Shown one piece after another: positions 23,599 to 38,700 of a stretch of 64,000 nucleotides of DNA (positions are counted from its first letter, which is position 1; each line of letters begins with the position of its first letter). The position numbers and the translations under genes are program-made. The notes under the pieces were generated by a model. That model saw only the letters and a list, made by a program, of their open reading frames with translations, was not told the DNA's origin and did not search any database. Origin of the DNA: Watersipora subatra (lineage: Eukaryota > Bryozoa > Gymnolaemata > Cheilostomatida > Watersiporidae); the NCBI RefSeq assembly GCF_963576615.1, contig NC_088710.1, positions 6,073,396 through 6,137,395 on the forward strand. Direction: 5' to 3'.

Positions 23599-23730
23599 CT
23601 AATTATACCCTCCTTGGTCTTTGAATACTTTTTTGATTGCATCATTATTCTTGTTGATATCTCCCAGATAATGAGAAAGGTTAAGCTCCATATGTCTCCA
23701 GACTTCGGCAGCAGACAGCGCCTGTCCTAC
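23599..23730 (-). CDS. AOAH: AOAH exon 15 (C-terminus, stop)
   Basis: Residues 566-608. Acceptor GACTTTTAG, phase 0. AAEVWRHMELNLSHYLG and the ending IKKVFKDQGGYN match the conserved AOAH C-terminus (KQVFGDQGG type). TAG at 23599-23601. Confidence 0.95.
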   Translation of the reverse strand, partial: VGQALSAAEVWRHMELNLSHYLGDINKNNDAIKKVFKDQGGYN

Positions 23731-26700
23731 CTAAAAGTCAAATTACAAGACACGAGTTAGTAATGCCGCTATTGAGTGGCCTACTTGTCAGTAAACCTGA
23801 AAACAAGTTGCCCAGGACCACATGCTAACATTTAGTCTACCCTCTAAATAGCAATGCTTAAGAAAAGGAGTTGGCTTCCATGCATAATAGCTACAACCGC
23901 ATAATTCCGCATCAGACTACAGTTTTTAAAAATAGAATATTTTAATACAGCAATGGTCTAGTAACTCAGACACCATATTAGAAGATTGTTATACCATCGA
24001 TATAGACAGTCTCACTTTAAAATACTTGGAAGCTTTTAACTATTATTTAATCTAGATCTATTTATCTATATATTTAATTTATAAGTTATTTATAAATTAT
24101 AAATTAATAACTTTATTTAATCTAATGTATTATATCTGTATATTTAATTTATATATTTTTTTTAATTAAAAAATTATAATTTATTTATAAAGTAAGTATA
24201 CAAATTAAATAAATATAAACTAGAAATTCCACTGTCATACAGCCCACGACCAAAGTGATATTGGAAAAAAGAAAGGTTACTGATAGTTGAGAAATGCAAT
24301 ATTAGCAGTCAAATAGGATAACTGCAATGGTAGCTGTAATGTACTGGGTGTGGGTGTTATTATATACAACAAATAGCAATAATGAAAAGAAAAGATTATA
24401 TGTTTATATCTCTTCTCCTGCAAAAAGAGAAATGCAGTATTGGCCAATATTAGAAGTAAAATGGACTGATATTATTAGAATAACCAATATTATTAATATA
24501 GTAATAATATAAAACCAATGCACAATTTTGTTTACATTTCAAAACGTCATAGCTAACAACATCACGAAGTTGTGATATTTATATAGATTTTTAGAAAATC
24601 TGTACTACGTAGCCATTGTTCTGTAGTCATCCAAACCTATAATTAACTATTGTAATAATCTCATTAGAAGCGTTAGAAAAAATATCATCGTCTTTCCCTT
24701 TACTTACATTGCGTTAGATTTTTAGAAAATCTGTACTACGTAGTCATTGTTCTGTAGTCATCCAAACTTATAATTAATTATTGTAATAATAATCTCATAA
24801 GAACCGTTAAAAAATATCATCGTCATTTCCTTTACTTCTACTGCGTTGGACATCAGTTAGAATACGAAAGTACTTAAATGTGTCGGCAAATGAAATTGAA
24901 AATGAAAAAATTGAAATCGGCAAGAATGAAATGATTTCTGTACTCCTATGTTAATTGTTGAAACCTTCGGTAATTCGACAATGCTATAGACTGGTGAAAA
25001 GTGCACGGTTTTTTTTCGTGAAATGCGCAAGACTTTATCGTTCTATTCTCTGTTGCTCGGCGTTTCAATTTCCGGTCTTAACTTTTATTAAACCAAGCTT
25101 TTCAAGCGTTTTGTGGCGATTTTCGTCCTAATAAATCTGTCTATTTATGTATAATCCGATCAGATGGGTTAGTTTTAGAAATTTGCCGAAACCTTTCAAA
25201 GGCTTGGTAACATATTTAAATAGGTTTATATGCGTTTTGTATCATTATTATACTTAAACGACTTTACTGAAAAATAGTTAAATTTGTTGATGGGATTTCG
25301 TTGCAAGGGTTTGGTGACGGCCGTTAACAGATAATTTTTCGGGAGTTGTGTGCACATGTGCATTTATCATAAATCTCCCAATCAATCGCTTCACTCTTGT
25401 TTGGTTGTGGGATTATAAAATGTAAATTTATAATTTTATTTAATTTAGTATATATATTATATCTATAATTATATTTGATTTTATTTATTCATATATTTTA
25501 TTTAAAGGGTGTTTTTCAAGGTTCAAGAGTATTTTCAGTACAAAAGCTGATGAGAAAGCCTAACATTTCAGGACTCTGAACTAGTAAGAATTAAGGGTTA
25601 ACAAAGCTGGTAGCACCTAATCTTACAGCTCACCTGGTTAGGATGAAATCCATCTACAGGTTCTATAAGTTGATATCCACTGTCAGGTCCATGCTCCACG
25701 AGGTACTTAGTTATCACTAGAATAATACACACAGATACTATCAAACATTAAATACCTACTTCCGCCTCGCCTAAGAAATACACTACAATGTAGTGACTCC
25801 TAGACGTTGTGTAACTTCCTGTAATATGCAGACAATTGACAAGCTTTAATTAAACAAATAGGAATGGTCGTAAGAGAACGCTATAGAGAAGATCTGCAAT
25901 ACTTTAAACTTGCTCTCAGATCCTCACACAACTATATTCCTTCCCGAGTGTAGCTTTCAGAGTCACGGGTGTTCACATTGTTTTACTTTGGTGAGAGTAG
26001 CTAACCAGCTTACACCTCCCAATTTAATTCATTTAATTCCCAATTTAATATATTCAACAGCATAACATGAACAAATAAAAGATTTAAATAAAATGTCTGA
26101 ACAAATTTTAAATCTTTGATAGTCCCAGCCAATCACAGCCAAGTAACTAGCGTAAACCCTTGTACAATGTAAACAATCCCTCCCGGAGGGGTTATACGAA
26201 CCGGAAAATACGTGTGGGTTGCCTAATTCATTCTGAGATTCTGGCAAACTCACCCTTTTTTCTATTCAAATAGGAAAAAACTAAATTTAACTTTTTAATT
26301 CAATGGCTACAGCAACTATAGTATTATTATTATAGTATTATTAATTTTATCTTAAGTCAACAGGGAGCTCACATTCAATATCAATTTAAATCGATTTATC
26401 TCATTTTTTTTCCTAGACAGCACAAAAATATATATTTACTATGGTAGGAGCAAGATCTGTGTGTCTGTTCGTTTGTTCGAAATCAGGGTTAGACGTTAGG
26501 ATAAAAGATTGTTTCTAATGAGACTCTGAGTCATGGCGTATGACATGGTAAACCGACACTCTAATACCTGCACCAGTTTTAGGTATTTCCAACTAATTGC
26601 GCAGCTACTTGGTCTCTGTGATTTTTCAATACATCCGACGATCTCTCATATCACACCAGACTGCCAGGATGCTAGTATAGGCTGTATGATAGAGACACCC

Positions 26701-29700
26701 CTATACATTATTTTCTCTCCAAAGCGTGGCAAGAAAGCGTTACTTTTTAGGCTAACTACAGGACTCTTGTTACTCGAATCGAATTTGAGAACTTGCACTG
26801 ACTTGACTTTTTACCTTATATAGAACTTTTGATGTACTACAAAGCAAAATCTTTATATAAATTATTTACGTTAAGTGGAATTTATGTAAAAGAAGGTTGA
26901 TGTAGTAGGAGGGTCAACTGTGGTTGCTAACTGTAACTGCTCCCAGTGCCTTCACATAAAGGATCTTTCAATCAAAATCTGACCCTAAAATGATGAATCT
27001 TTCATCAAAAGAGTTTTCCGATTCCCAACAGGCAAAAACCTAAAAGCACTTCAACGCTTTCTGTGAACAGTCATGGTTGTTAAGAATTTTGAAGATATTG
27101 ATGCTGTCATATCTAAGATGTGCTTCAACACTACAGCCTGACCTTGACCTTCATGAAAGGATTAAAACAGCAATAAAAAATTATTAACGCTATTCATTCA
27201 CATTGTGAAATATTCTAGAAGGTATGTGACCGATTACACGATGAGTCGTTCGGCCAGTCACATGATTAGTCACATGACCAGTCTTGCTAAATCATAGCGA
27301 CACCAAGCTTTCCAAAAAGGTATCAACATATGTATCACTTGTGATGCTTTGTTATAAAAACACAACAAAGACTCTCCGCTCAGAATGAACGTTTCTTACC
27401 TGTGGTGATAGGACATTTGACATAGTTGAGTTCCAAGTTGCTCCAATGGTGCTGATGAGTTCTGCTGAGGTCTGACATCACCTGACTAAGAGCGTTTGCT
27501 CGTTGTGTGGTCAAGTTACGTAGAGTGGCATTACTGTTGAGCCAGCCCATACACGGAGTCACCTAAAATGAAAGCCGAGTGTATATATTAATATTAACGT
27601 CAAATGTTACACGATCACATAGAAGTCACATGATCACATAGAAGTCTCGTGTTGAGGTTGGAACCTATGCATGAGGCGTAACAAGAATTGATGATAGCCC
27701 TGACACTAAATATAAAATTATAACCCTTTGTTAAACAATATACAAAAATGCCTTGAATAATGGCCACAAATCCGCCAAGGGTGATATCATAATCTGGCTT
27801 TTCTTGTTAAAATACTGAGTTCATTAAAATGATAAACGCTTATAATAAACTTGTTATCTGGCATAACGCTTATGCACACCAAGATACTAATGCTATGATG
27901 CTCCTATGAGTTATATAACTTCAAAAAGGATACATACATTCAACTCTATGAAGGAACCCATGAGCTATACAACTCTATCAAGGAACCTATGAGCTATACA
28001 ACTCTATCAAGGAACCCATGAGCTACACAACTCTATGAAGGAACTCATGAGCTATACAACTTTATGAAGGAACTCATGAGCTGTACAACTCTATGAAGGA
28101 ACCCATGAACTATACAACTCTATGAAGGAACCCATGAGCTATAAAATGTTACTATGCGCTATACCAACTACTCAATGAAAGAGACTATGAGTTTACTACA
28201 AAGATCTATGGAGAAATATTTATGGAAGGATACTTCTATTGTAATAATCAATATGTGAATGACAGGAAATGAAGTGTTTGCAAGAACATGATGATAGCCA
28301 AGATCAGAGTCTAGTACTAACATGACAACAGATCCCCCTAACCGAAATGAAGCCTACTCTATGCTAGCTAATAGTAACAGGTACAGGCAACTTTGTGGCA
28401 TGAACTGGAGTTGCTGTTTAAAACGTGCAAGCTTATAGTTCAATTTGGAGTCAGTTGAGTTTGGAGTCGCCCTGTTTCATTTTCGAAATGTATTATAGAG
28501 TTTGACATGAAATAAATTACCCGCATGCAGTTCCACCAGTCATATATGTCTGGATATTTGAGATCTTGTCTTAACCTGCCGAAGGGGTGGTACCGGTTTT
28601 CGAGGAACTTGAAGAGAAAGTCACCATCAGCCATTCCTACTATAAGTACTTTGCTGCCAGAAGGTACAATCTTGTTCTATAAATAGGATTGATGGTGGAT
28701 GGTTGACAAATACAAGCTTGACGAGCATGAAGAATGTGACAGACCTGATTAGGTGGCTCATAAGAGGAACATTCGAGCTTGATGTTAAGGGCACTCTAGA
28801 TGACTGGAATGGTATAAAATACTAAATCCGTATGAATGACACGACAGTAAACGTGTCAGTTTTCAAAAGATATGGCAGCCGAAGTTTTTAAGAGTGGGAA
28901 CATCAGAGCGTCAGATATCATTATCTTTTACAGATTTCGTAGAGAGACTTTATTTATCTTAAAGCAAATGACAAACCAGAGCAATTTCAGACATTTTGTT
29001 CACTTGTACTTACAAGTTCCTCAAACAGCTGCACGAGATTGTCATGCATTTCTTTGTCTGTGGTCATATACTTGAGTGTCTCATCGCTAGGTTTACTGCA
29101 AATAGAAATGTAATTTACAACAGCTGCCAAGCAGGGCAGTATCCACCTGGTTGAAAATGGTACAGCAGGGAGAGTTCAAGAGGGTACCGAGCGCCTTTTC
29201 GGTGGGGGAGGGGGGCTCGGGGGTGCTCCCCCGAGAAAATTTTTAGTATAACTAGTCAAAATGGTGCAAATCTAGCACACTTTGCTCCTGATGGGGCACA
29301 TGTTCTAACAAAAAATTTGACATTATAATCCAGTTTTCTTAATATAAAACTGTTTATTGAGATTGTCTTTAACGCTTATTAAAAATATAATGTGAATGAG
29401 AGCTGCTAAAGGGGTTGGCCACAGCTAGCATGAGGTAGAATTATCACCGAGTACAATGCTGAATGGTGTAGGAGATGAGTAGTCTCCTATGAAATAATTT
29501 AATTAAATAATATTGTAGAGTTAAAAAGTAAAATCAATAGAGCACCATGTTAAAAATAATGTACTTATACTATAGTAGTCTATAATACTGAGCAAGTAGT
29601 ACCTAGTAGATTTAAGTTTGAGCTATGCATGTTACATGCATAGCTCAAACTTAATTTATTTCTATGAACAAAATCTTTTGTACATAAGCATTAATTTACA

Positions 29701-32700
29701 TATCTACTACTACAAAAAATACAACCATGTACAATTGTCTCTGTAAGAACTGCTTGGAAGCATTCCTTTCGGTAGAGTCCAACGCTATAACCTTGCCGTG
29801 CGAGCTACCATAACGATCGTTTTTCTCTGTATATTCCATGTATTATAAAAGTCTAAAAAGTTTACATCACTTCTATTATCTGAAATATTGTTATTCTAAT
29901 CACACCAAAAATCAATTACATTCGGAGAATCAAATAATATTTTATTTTACCGTTTTGAAAGTCGAGCTGATGTTGACTGGTATTTCCAGCTTTTATTCTT
30001 TTCCAAGGAGGCGCGATTTCTTTAGCACAAAGCAACGCCTTTCGGATAATAGTTTCATATCTTAATTTATTGACTAATATCTTGTTGATGATATTTAAAA
30101 CTTACTAGCATTACGAGACGGCAGCTTTATAAAAGCGACGTAAATGCTGTTTCCCCATGCAACCGATAAACGAAATTTTGGTCATTTTCGCAGCAAAAGT
30201 ATTAAAATCAAGCAAAAATGACGTGAATTCCAGGATTTTGAGCCTCAAAAAATGGTACTGCCATGGCAGTAGCTGCAGTATAGGAGGAAACAGCCCAGCT
30301 GCCAAGCTACAACCTAGCTAACCTCTCCAAACTCTCCCTGAGCAACATATTAACCCACCCGGTCACTACAGCAGAGTTCACAACTTAATTTTCTATGGAT
30401 CAACTTTTTTCTAAGAATATACCACAAACCGCGGAAGTAGAAAATGAGCTATAAGATTTGAAAAGGCAAGAAACCATCGATGAGGCTGCTGGTAAACCTA
30501 ACAAATCAAGGCAAAATGGCCTGGAAAAGGAATTTATACCACAAAATTTTTTGTTATGATATGAATGTGTTGACATTTTATAAACTACTATTAAAACCAG
30601 ACAAATACTGAGAGTACATAATCACTGTGATAACTGAGAGTACCCAAGAAGTAACACCTAACAGCCTACACATACATATAACAACATTCACATCCATATA
30701 ACAACCTACACATACATATAACAACATTCACATCCATATAACAACCTACACATACATATAACAACCTATACATACATATAACAACCTAAACATACATATA
30801 ACAACCTACATGTACATATAACAACCTACACATACATATAACAACCTACACATACATATAACAACCTACACATACATATAACAACCTAAACATACACCTA
30901 ACAACCTACACATACCTATAACAACCTACACATACATATAACAACCTATGGATACATATAACAACCTATACATACATATAACAACCTAAACATACATATA
31001 ACAACCTACATGTACATATAACAACCTACACATACATATAACAAACCAAAATGTACATATAACAACCTACACATACATATAACAACCTACACATACATAT
31101 AACAACCTACACATACACCTAACAACCTACACATACCTATAACAACCTACACATACATATAACAACCTACACATACATATAACAACCTATGGATACATAT
31201 AACAACCTACACATACATATAACAACCTACACATAAATATAACAACCTACACATACACATAACAACCTACACATACATATAACAACCTACGCATACAAAT
31301 AACAACCTACGCATACATATAGCAACCTACACATACATATAGCATCCTATAATAAGTATAACAACCTACGCATGCATATCATAACCAAAAATGTGTACAT
31401 ACTTGTTGCAGACATCATTGCCAACAAGCTCTACAATGAGAAGTAAGGGATAGTCAGTATTTTTGTCAATTCGCAGCTCCCTTGTCACATTTACTATATC
31501 CTTTGATTCACGACCTACAAAACATGCAGCAACACGATGTTCGACCTATATACATGTAGATACAAATCTTTAAGATCTTATAAATGCATTCATTGACTAG
31601 CCCATATGTGAACATTGCGGGTATCTACTATCTCAGCCTTAACTTACACAGCATCGCAGTAAGTTACACCTCGACTTATGATCACCTTTAAAGTACGGAT
31701 TTTTGGACATACAATGTAAAATTTTTGCAAACACTTGGTTCCACATATGACACCTGAAATTTCTAAAATCACGAAAGTAAAAAAACTGGCAAAATTAAAA
31801 ATACAATGCAAATATCATTAAACATAAATTTTGTTAATTTAACTTGTCTGGTGTAAGTCTAAGTAAGTTACGCTGCGTTTAATCATCACCTAAACCTACA
31901 CATTGTAGGCCTACTGTTTCCTTCACGAATCTCTAATCTACCAATAAAAACTTCATTTTACTGACTGTTACTTTACTGGATTTTGTAGTATAAAATTTAG
32001 GTTGCAAATTTAGATTTTTAAATAGTTTTAAATGATAAATTTGTTTTAGTGTCATATGTTATTGCTTGGAACATTTATCGCTATTTTTTGTGACCTGGAA
32101 CAATATACACAAAATCTTTCTTCAAATATATGATAGTTTCGACATACCAAATAAATATTGAAACAGGTTAACTTTGTGCATCGAGATGGAACTCTTGTTG
32201 AAACGAGTTAACTATAACAGACTAGAATACCACCTAATATAATGCCCTGGCATCCTACCATTTATTGCAAGGTTCTGGTAGTTCCTATGGTTGCAGCGAT
32301 TCCTCTTAAACAAACGATAATAGAGAGAATCAGTTTGTCCCGGAGCCACACTCCAGGTACTGTTCATGTAGCCGGTAACAAGAGAGAGCTGTGGCCAGTC
32401 TAACTCATTCTCAAGAGCAAACGGCAGGTCGTGTAGCGATGCCTGCAACCAGAACAGTAGTTATTCTATTCATATTGCAGAATTTACCTGCTCTGAACTG
32501 TAAAAGAGCAGGCAAACTGTCTCCTGTATACGCAAGAAAATGTGATGAGAAAGAAAAATTCGGACTGGCAGATTTCCAATAGCAAACATCAGTAGAGTAT
32601 TGCCCATCAATTTACAAGACTGCAGAGTGAGAGAATGTCAACCGAATTCTCGACACCTAATGCAGCGTGTGAGCAGGGCTACAGGGCTGATGTTATCAAG

Positions 32701-35700
32701 AACTACCCTAGGACACTTATGTATTTGCAGCATCTACTTTCGCGTTTTCGCGGTGTCATCCTCTCGCGAAAGTTTCATGTGCGAAACTAAACTATCTTAA
32801 CAAACGAGCGAAAAAGCGAAACTAAATAGCTTTGTTCATTAATACTGTATAATGGAATTTTATAACGACATTTATTTTAACGTTTTTGACGACCACTATA
32901 GCATCGTTAAAATATAAACCAACAAAATAATTTGACTGTCAAAATTTATTACGTATTTATTTTGCAATTAATTATGATTATTTTCCCATTAGGAATGATT
33001 TATGATGATAGGAATTTGATGTCAATGCACAAGCATTAGTAGCGTTATCGTTTGCTGGGGACATCAATCAATGCAGTGAGCACCGTGTGTTGAAAGAAAA
33101 TAAGACACATGCACTGACACTCGCAGTACTACACAAGCAGCATGGCTCTGGAAAGGTTTGGATTCACCACTGACACCTCTTCAATAACTTGTCATTTTTT
33201 GAGATTTGTTTTGTTTCAAGTGATGTGATTGACGAGACGTTTTTAAATTAAAATAGGCAAAACATGACTGCAGTTAAAACGCTCAGAAAAAAGACATCTT
33301 TTCCTTTTGAGCGTTTTAACAAAGATCAATTTTGCGGATTTTATTTTAAGTTCATTCGGAGGCTTGTACGCTTTCGATGGGACATGGCCAAGCGGGTGTT
33401 TGATAAAACTTAATCTTCTGCAAACCTTTATAAAAGTCGTTAATAAAAATATTTTGCCTCTGATGATGATAATAATGATGCCTAAGAACTACTAGAAGTT
33501 GATGTTTGTCTCTATGGCTCGGAATGAAGTGATATTCTACAGCGATAAAAACCGCGTCCATGGCCGTTGGGCAAATAACTTTTCGAATAAATGATGTTGA
33601 GGTCGAGTTATCTGAAGGAATTTATCGTTGCGCTGGAACTGACCAAACAAATCCGTTTGAGTTGACCTTGTGTTTGAGATAAAATGTTACATTTTATCTG
33701 AGGGCGAGTTATTCGAGTTGGACTGTACTTACCGTAAAAAATTCCCAAAAAGTTGGGGCGGCTCAGCCGGCCAGCTGCCCCAGTGAAAACAGGCCTGTTG
33801 ATAGTCCAAGAAACAAATGGCAGCAAGCGATCAAATTGCATGATCGACCTTGCCCACACCATTCTACCTGCGGTTCACAATTACAAACTAGTCGCAAATT
33901 GAAACTTTTTTTATCGGTGAACTGAACCTGAGGAATCTAATTATGTTTGTTCCACTGCATTTATTTTCACATCACTATATTTTCGCACTCATCAGAGCTG
34001 CGAAATTAAGTTGCTTCGAAATTTTACTCTGTGAGCTACTCACGAAACCAAATACTAGCGAAATATAAGTGTCCTAGGGTACTCATCTAACAGCAAGTAA
34101 CAAGTTTGTGAAGGTGATGAAGACAGTTTCTTTACAAATGCATTTTATTGCACAAACCGATAATATTTCACCAAGTAATGTATCCATAGCCTTGTGTTTG
34201 TTGTGATTGGCTATATATGGCCATTGGTGATAAATATATATGACTATTGGTGTTTGAAATATCTAGCTATTAGCGTTGGATGTGTATTTTATTAGTGTTA
34301 GACGTATATGGCTACTAGCTGAATGCCCGGCATTACTGGATAATAAAAAGTCTTTGCATAACTTATTTTTATGTAACACATACAATATACACCATTCTAA
34401 CTTGTAAACTTCCTATCAGGAGAAAAGTGTTTTTGTGCAGTTTAAATAAATTAAGAGAAAAAATAATGAGTACATAGATTTATGTGTATAAAAAAGTTTG
34501 CTGTTGCAGCAGAAGCTCGTTGTATTCAAATGATTTTGATGGACGATACTGGTACCTCTCGATACTGGTACAAAAGAAAGAAAATGAGATATCGTACTGT
34601 CTTGGCCTGATACTTTTTCTGACCAAATGGAGAGAGAATGTAGAGGCAATTCCCCTTCCAGATAATACAATTGTCCATTTGAAAAGTATTTAGCTTTTAC
34701 AGAAAAAGCTTTTACCAAACCCGGAAATAGGAGTGTAATGGCACATTGTAATTGAAACACCACATTTAAACATTACAAATTAAAAAATTGTTAATGGGGA
34801 AAAACATAAATTTTTAAAAAAATTCTTACAAAATGACAATAGTAAAAGGTAAAAAGAATTTATAAAAATGAGTGCATATTTAGCGTGTGCAATCGTGATA
34901 AGGATATACCTATATGTAAGGGTGTTAGAAATAATAATAAGAAGGGCTTAGCCTAGTGGTCAGACGGACTTGTTTGTAGACTTGCGATTGGAATGTCGCT
35001 GGTTGAAAACCTCCACAAATCGGATTTTTAATAGCTGCATTTTAACCGCTATAACTGGACACAGGGATTAAGACAAAAAACAAACAAACACTAAGATCTA
35101 CATATATAAAAGATTCGTGTTGGACATCTATGCTATTGGTGCTGCAGATCTATAGCTATTAATGTTGGATGTATAATTTATTAGTGTTAGGCATCTATGG
35201 CTATTAGCGTTGGACATCTAGTTATTAGTGTTATTAAAACTCCCTAAGCAAAGGGAATGTGAGGTATATACTTGGGATATATGTGAGGCATAGGGGTATA
35301 TACTTGGGATATATGTGAGGCATATGGGTATATACTTGGGATATATGTGAGGCATAGGGGTATATACTTGGGATATATGTGAGGCATATGGGTATATACT
35401 TGGGATATATGTGAGGCATAGGGGTATATACTTGGGATATATGTGAGGCATATGGGTATATACTTGGGATATATGTGAGGCATAGGGGTATATACTTGGG
35501 ATATATGTGAGGCATATGGGTATATACTTGGGATATATGTGAGGCATAGGGGTATATACTTGGGATATATGTGAGGCATAGGGGTATATACTTGGGATAT
35601 ATGTGAGGCATAGGGGTATATACTTGGGATATATGTGAGGCATAGGGGTATATACTTGGGATATATGTGAGGCATAGGGGTATATACTTGGGATATACAT

Positions 35701-38700
35701 GTATGTGAAGTGGTACTTTTTCACCTTGATTGGGGCACACTAAGGGACATGAACACTGGGCCTGGTTGGATACTTCAACAGTCGATAAAGGCATGTATGG
35801 CAATGCATTAGTGAAGACTGAACAAAAATCTTTGCTAAATATTTTAATGATTGGACGCTTGCCTGTTGCATGAATACCAAATTGTTATAATGGATTCATT
35901 CATGGGTTGATTGCTGTGTCAGCCACATATACCTAAAATCAGTGAGTAGAGGATAACTCCAAGTTCATGGATACGGGTGGAACCAAGCACTGTAAATGCT
36001 TATCACATACCACAATATATATTGTTTCAATATGTAGTCATGTGTATCCGTCCGGAATACACATATAGAACCCAAAAAGGCTGCAACTCTACCTTTTCCA
36101 AGTTCCTATTCACATATGCAAAAGTGACTACAGAGACCAGAATTGATATTCATTCGCAAAGCGCAATAGCTTACAATCAAAAAAACTATTTTTTTAATAT
36201 CTTAATATTATTTGAATGGGATGAGCTGCCTAAAACCTGTACAGCGTAAACTGTGATATGGCACCTTTGTCAATAGTTGTGGATCGAACCATTCCTGAGG
36301 GGCGTGGAAATGGGCTCCCACAGAGTCTCCTATTACTACCACTCCTATCTGACCTGTGCCGTCACAGAACTGCTCTTCATATGATTTTCCTGTCTGGTTG
36401 TCAAATCCCTGTATCAAAATACTTTACAGTGTACAGCCAACATGTGCTGTTTATTTCATCCAATAAATTACAATGAAAGAGCTTTTGTACATAGATTTTC
36501 TGTGTTTAATCTATTATTTTACACTGCTATGCAGGACATATCTTATTCAACAAATGAAAGAGAAGCAAGAATTTTACTAACTCTCGTTGCACCCTAATTC
36601 AGCTTTGCATGAGCTTAAATCTACCCCTGATTTTATACAGCAAATGAATATTCAAGTTTTGCATATTTGATGTAATGCAGTTAAGTGATATAACATGTCA
36701 ATATATATATATTATCCAAGAATTTGTGACGATGATGTTAGTAGTGTTGTCCTTATTACAAAAATATATATTACATTGAGATTTTAAAAAGATAAAAATA
36801 GAAGGCTCTGGGTTTATTAGAAAAAATTGTTAAGAAAAACTTAAAAGTCAACCGTGAGTACATATAAAAACCATCGAGACAAAGATCAAAGACAAAGATA
36901 GACTCAAATCACAGAAGGACTTACATGTATGCTGTCAGAAGACTAGTATAACACAGAAACAAGTGGCACAGAGGGACTAGTGTCACATAGGAACTAGTGG
37001 CACAGAGAGACTAATGTCACAGAGGGACTAGTGTCACAGAGAGACTAGTGTCACAGAGGGACTAGTGTCGCAGAGGGACTAGTGTCACAGAGAGACTAGT
37101 GTCACAGAGGGACTAGTGTCACAGAGAGACTAGTGTCACAGAGAGACTAGTGTGCCAGAGGAACTAGTGTCGCAGAGAGACTAGTGTCACAGAGAGACTA
37201 GTGTCACAGAGGGACTAGTGTCACAGAGAGACTAGTGTCACAGAGGGACTAGTGTCACAGAGAGACTAGTGTCACAGAGGAACTAGTGTCACAGAGAGAC
37301 TAGTGTGCCAGAGGGACTAGTGTCGCAGAGGGACTAGTGTCACAGAGAGACTAGTGTCACAGAGGGACTAGTGTCACAGAGAGACTAGTGTCACAGAGAG
37401 ACTAGTGTGCCAGAGGAACTAGTGTCACAGAGGGACTAGTGTCGCAGAGAGACTAGTGTCACAGAGGGACTAGTGTCACAGAGAGACTAGTGTCACAGAG
37501 GGACTAGTGTCACAGAGAGACTAGTGTCACAGAGGAACTAGTGTCACAGAGAGACTAGTGTCACAGAGGGACTAGTGTCGCAGAGAGACTAGTGTCACAG
37601 AGGGACTAGTGTCACAGAGAGACTAGTATCACAGAGGGACTAGTGTCACAGAGAGACTAGTGTCACAGAGGGACTAGTGTCACAGAGGGACTAGTGTCGC
37701 AGAGGGACTAGTGTCACAGAGAGACTAGTGTCACAGAGGGACTAGTGTCACAGAGAGACTAGTGTCACAGAGAGACTAGTGTGCCAGAGGAACTAGTGTC
37801 ACAGAGGGACTAGTGTCGCAGAGAGACTAGTGTCACAGAGGGACTAGTGTCACAGAGAGACTAGTGTCACAGAGGGACTAGTGTCACAGAGAGACTAGTG
37901 TCACAGAGGGACTAGTGTCACAGAGGGACTAGTGTCACACAGAGACTAGTGTCACAGAGGGACTAGTGTACAATATGCAATATATAAAATGTAGCACACT
38001 TAAGACCACAACATAGACATCCTAAGCAGCCTGCTAACGCAAAAATATCTAGTTTTTTAACTATTATAAAAGATACGAACAAATTAAACTACAGACTAAA
38101 ATACAAGAGAATAGAATTACCCAAATGCCGTTGCAATTCGAATCATAAGACACGTCATGGAGTAATTTGGGTCTACAAATAATAAACAAGTTAAGTTTTT
38201 AACCGTTATTCTACCATCCTTGGCAATACACATCAAACATGAGTAATGTAAACGCATAGCTATTTCAGACATGAACATACGCTTTGTGCAAAGTTCCACA
38301 ATCATTCTGTATATACTGGTTTGCATATGAAGGGCTGTATCCAACTTTAGGCTCAATTCACAATTTGTAAATATGTATGAGGCGTCCTACCCACATTATT
38401 TTATGTACATGGAGTTAACCAACAACATTAAGAAGTTGTCTACCCCATCCGTACAAAGTATCCAGGAATGTTTCCATTATAATATTAAAAACTAACTAGC
38501 CAATATGCAAATATGTTTAAAGACAAGTTATCGTCAAAAAAATTTAAATGCCATGATAAAAGCATAAAACGCAGAGATTTGTGGCAAGTTTATGATGAGC
38601 CAGAAGCTTATCATTTATTTAATGTTCTTTGACTATGTGAAGGTCAAATGGCAGAAGATATGGTAAAGAATTAAACACTGAACATTACTCCAGCTGGCTC

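Noticed and set aside
23299..23760. 153-codon ORF on the plus strand
   Set aside because: Antisense to AOAH exon 15 and its 3' UTR, so it is a shadow frame.
34927..35000. Possible tRNA gene
   Set aside because: Good A and B boxes but no proper acceptor stem, and followed by the shared SINE tail.
35218..35803. Three long overlapping minus-strand ORFs (143-189 codons, PHIYPKYIP repeats)
   Set aside because: A 32-bp stop-free tandem repeat opens all frames. There is no independent start, splice or family evidence, and it lies inside an AOAH intron.
30655..37969. Regular repeats resembling a CRISPR array
   Set aside because: Repeats are directly abutting minisatellite units without spacers, and the host is a eukaryote.
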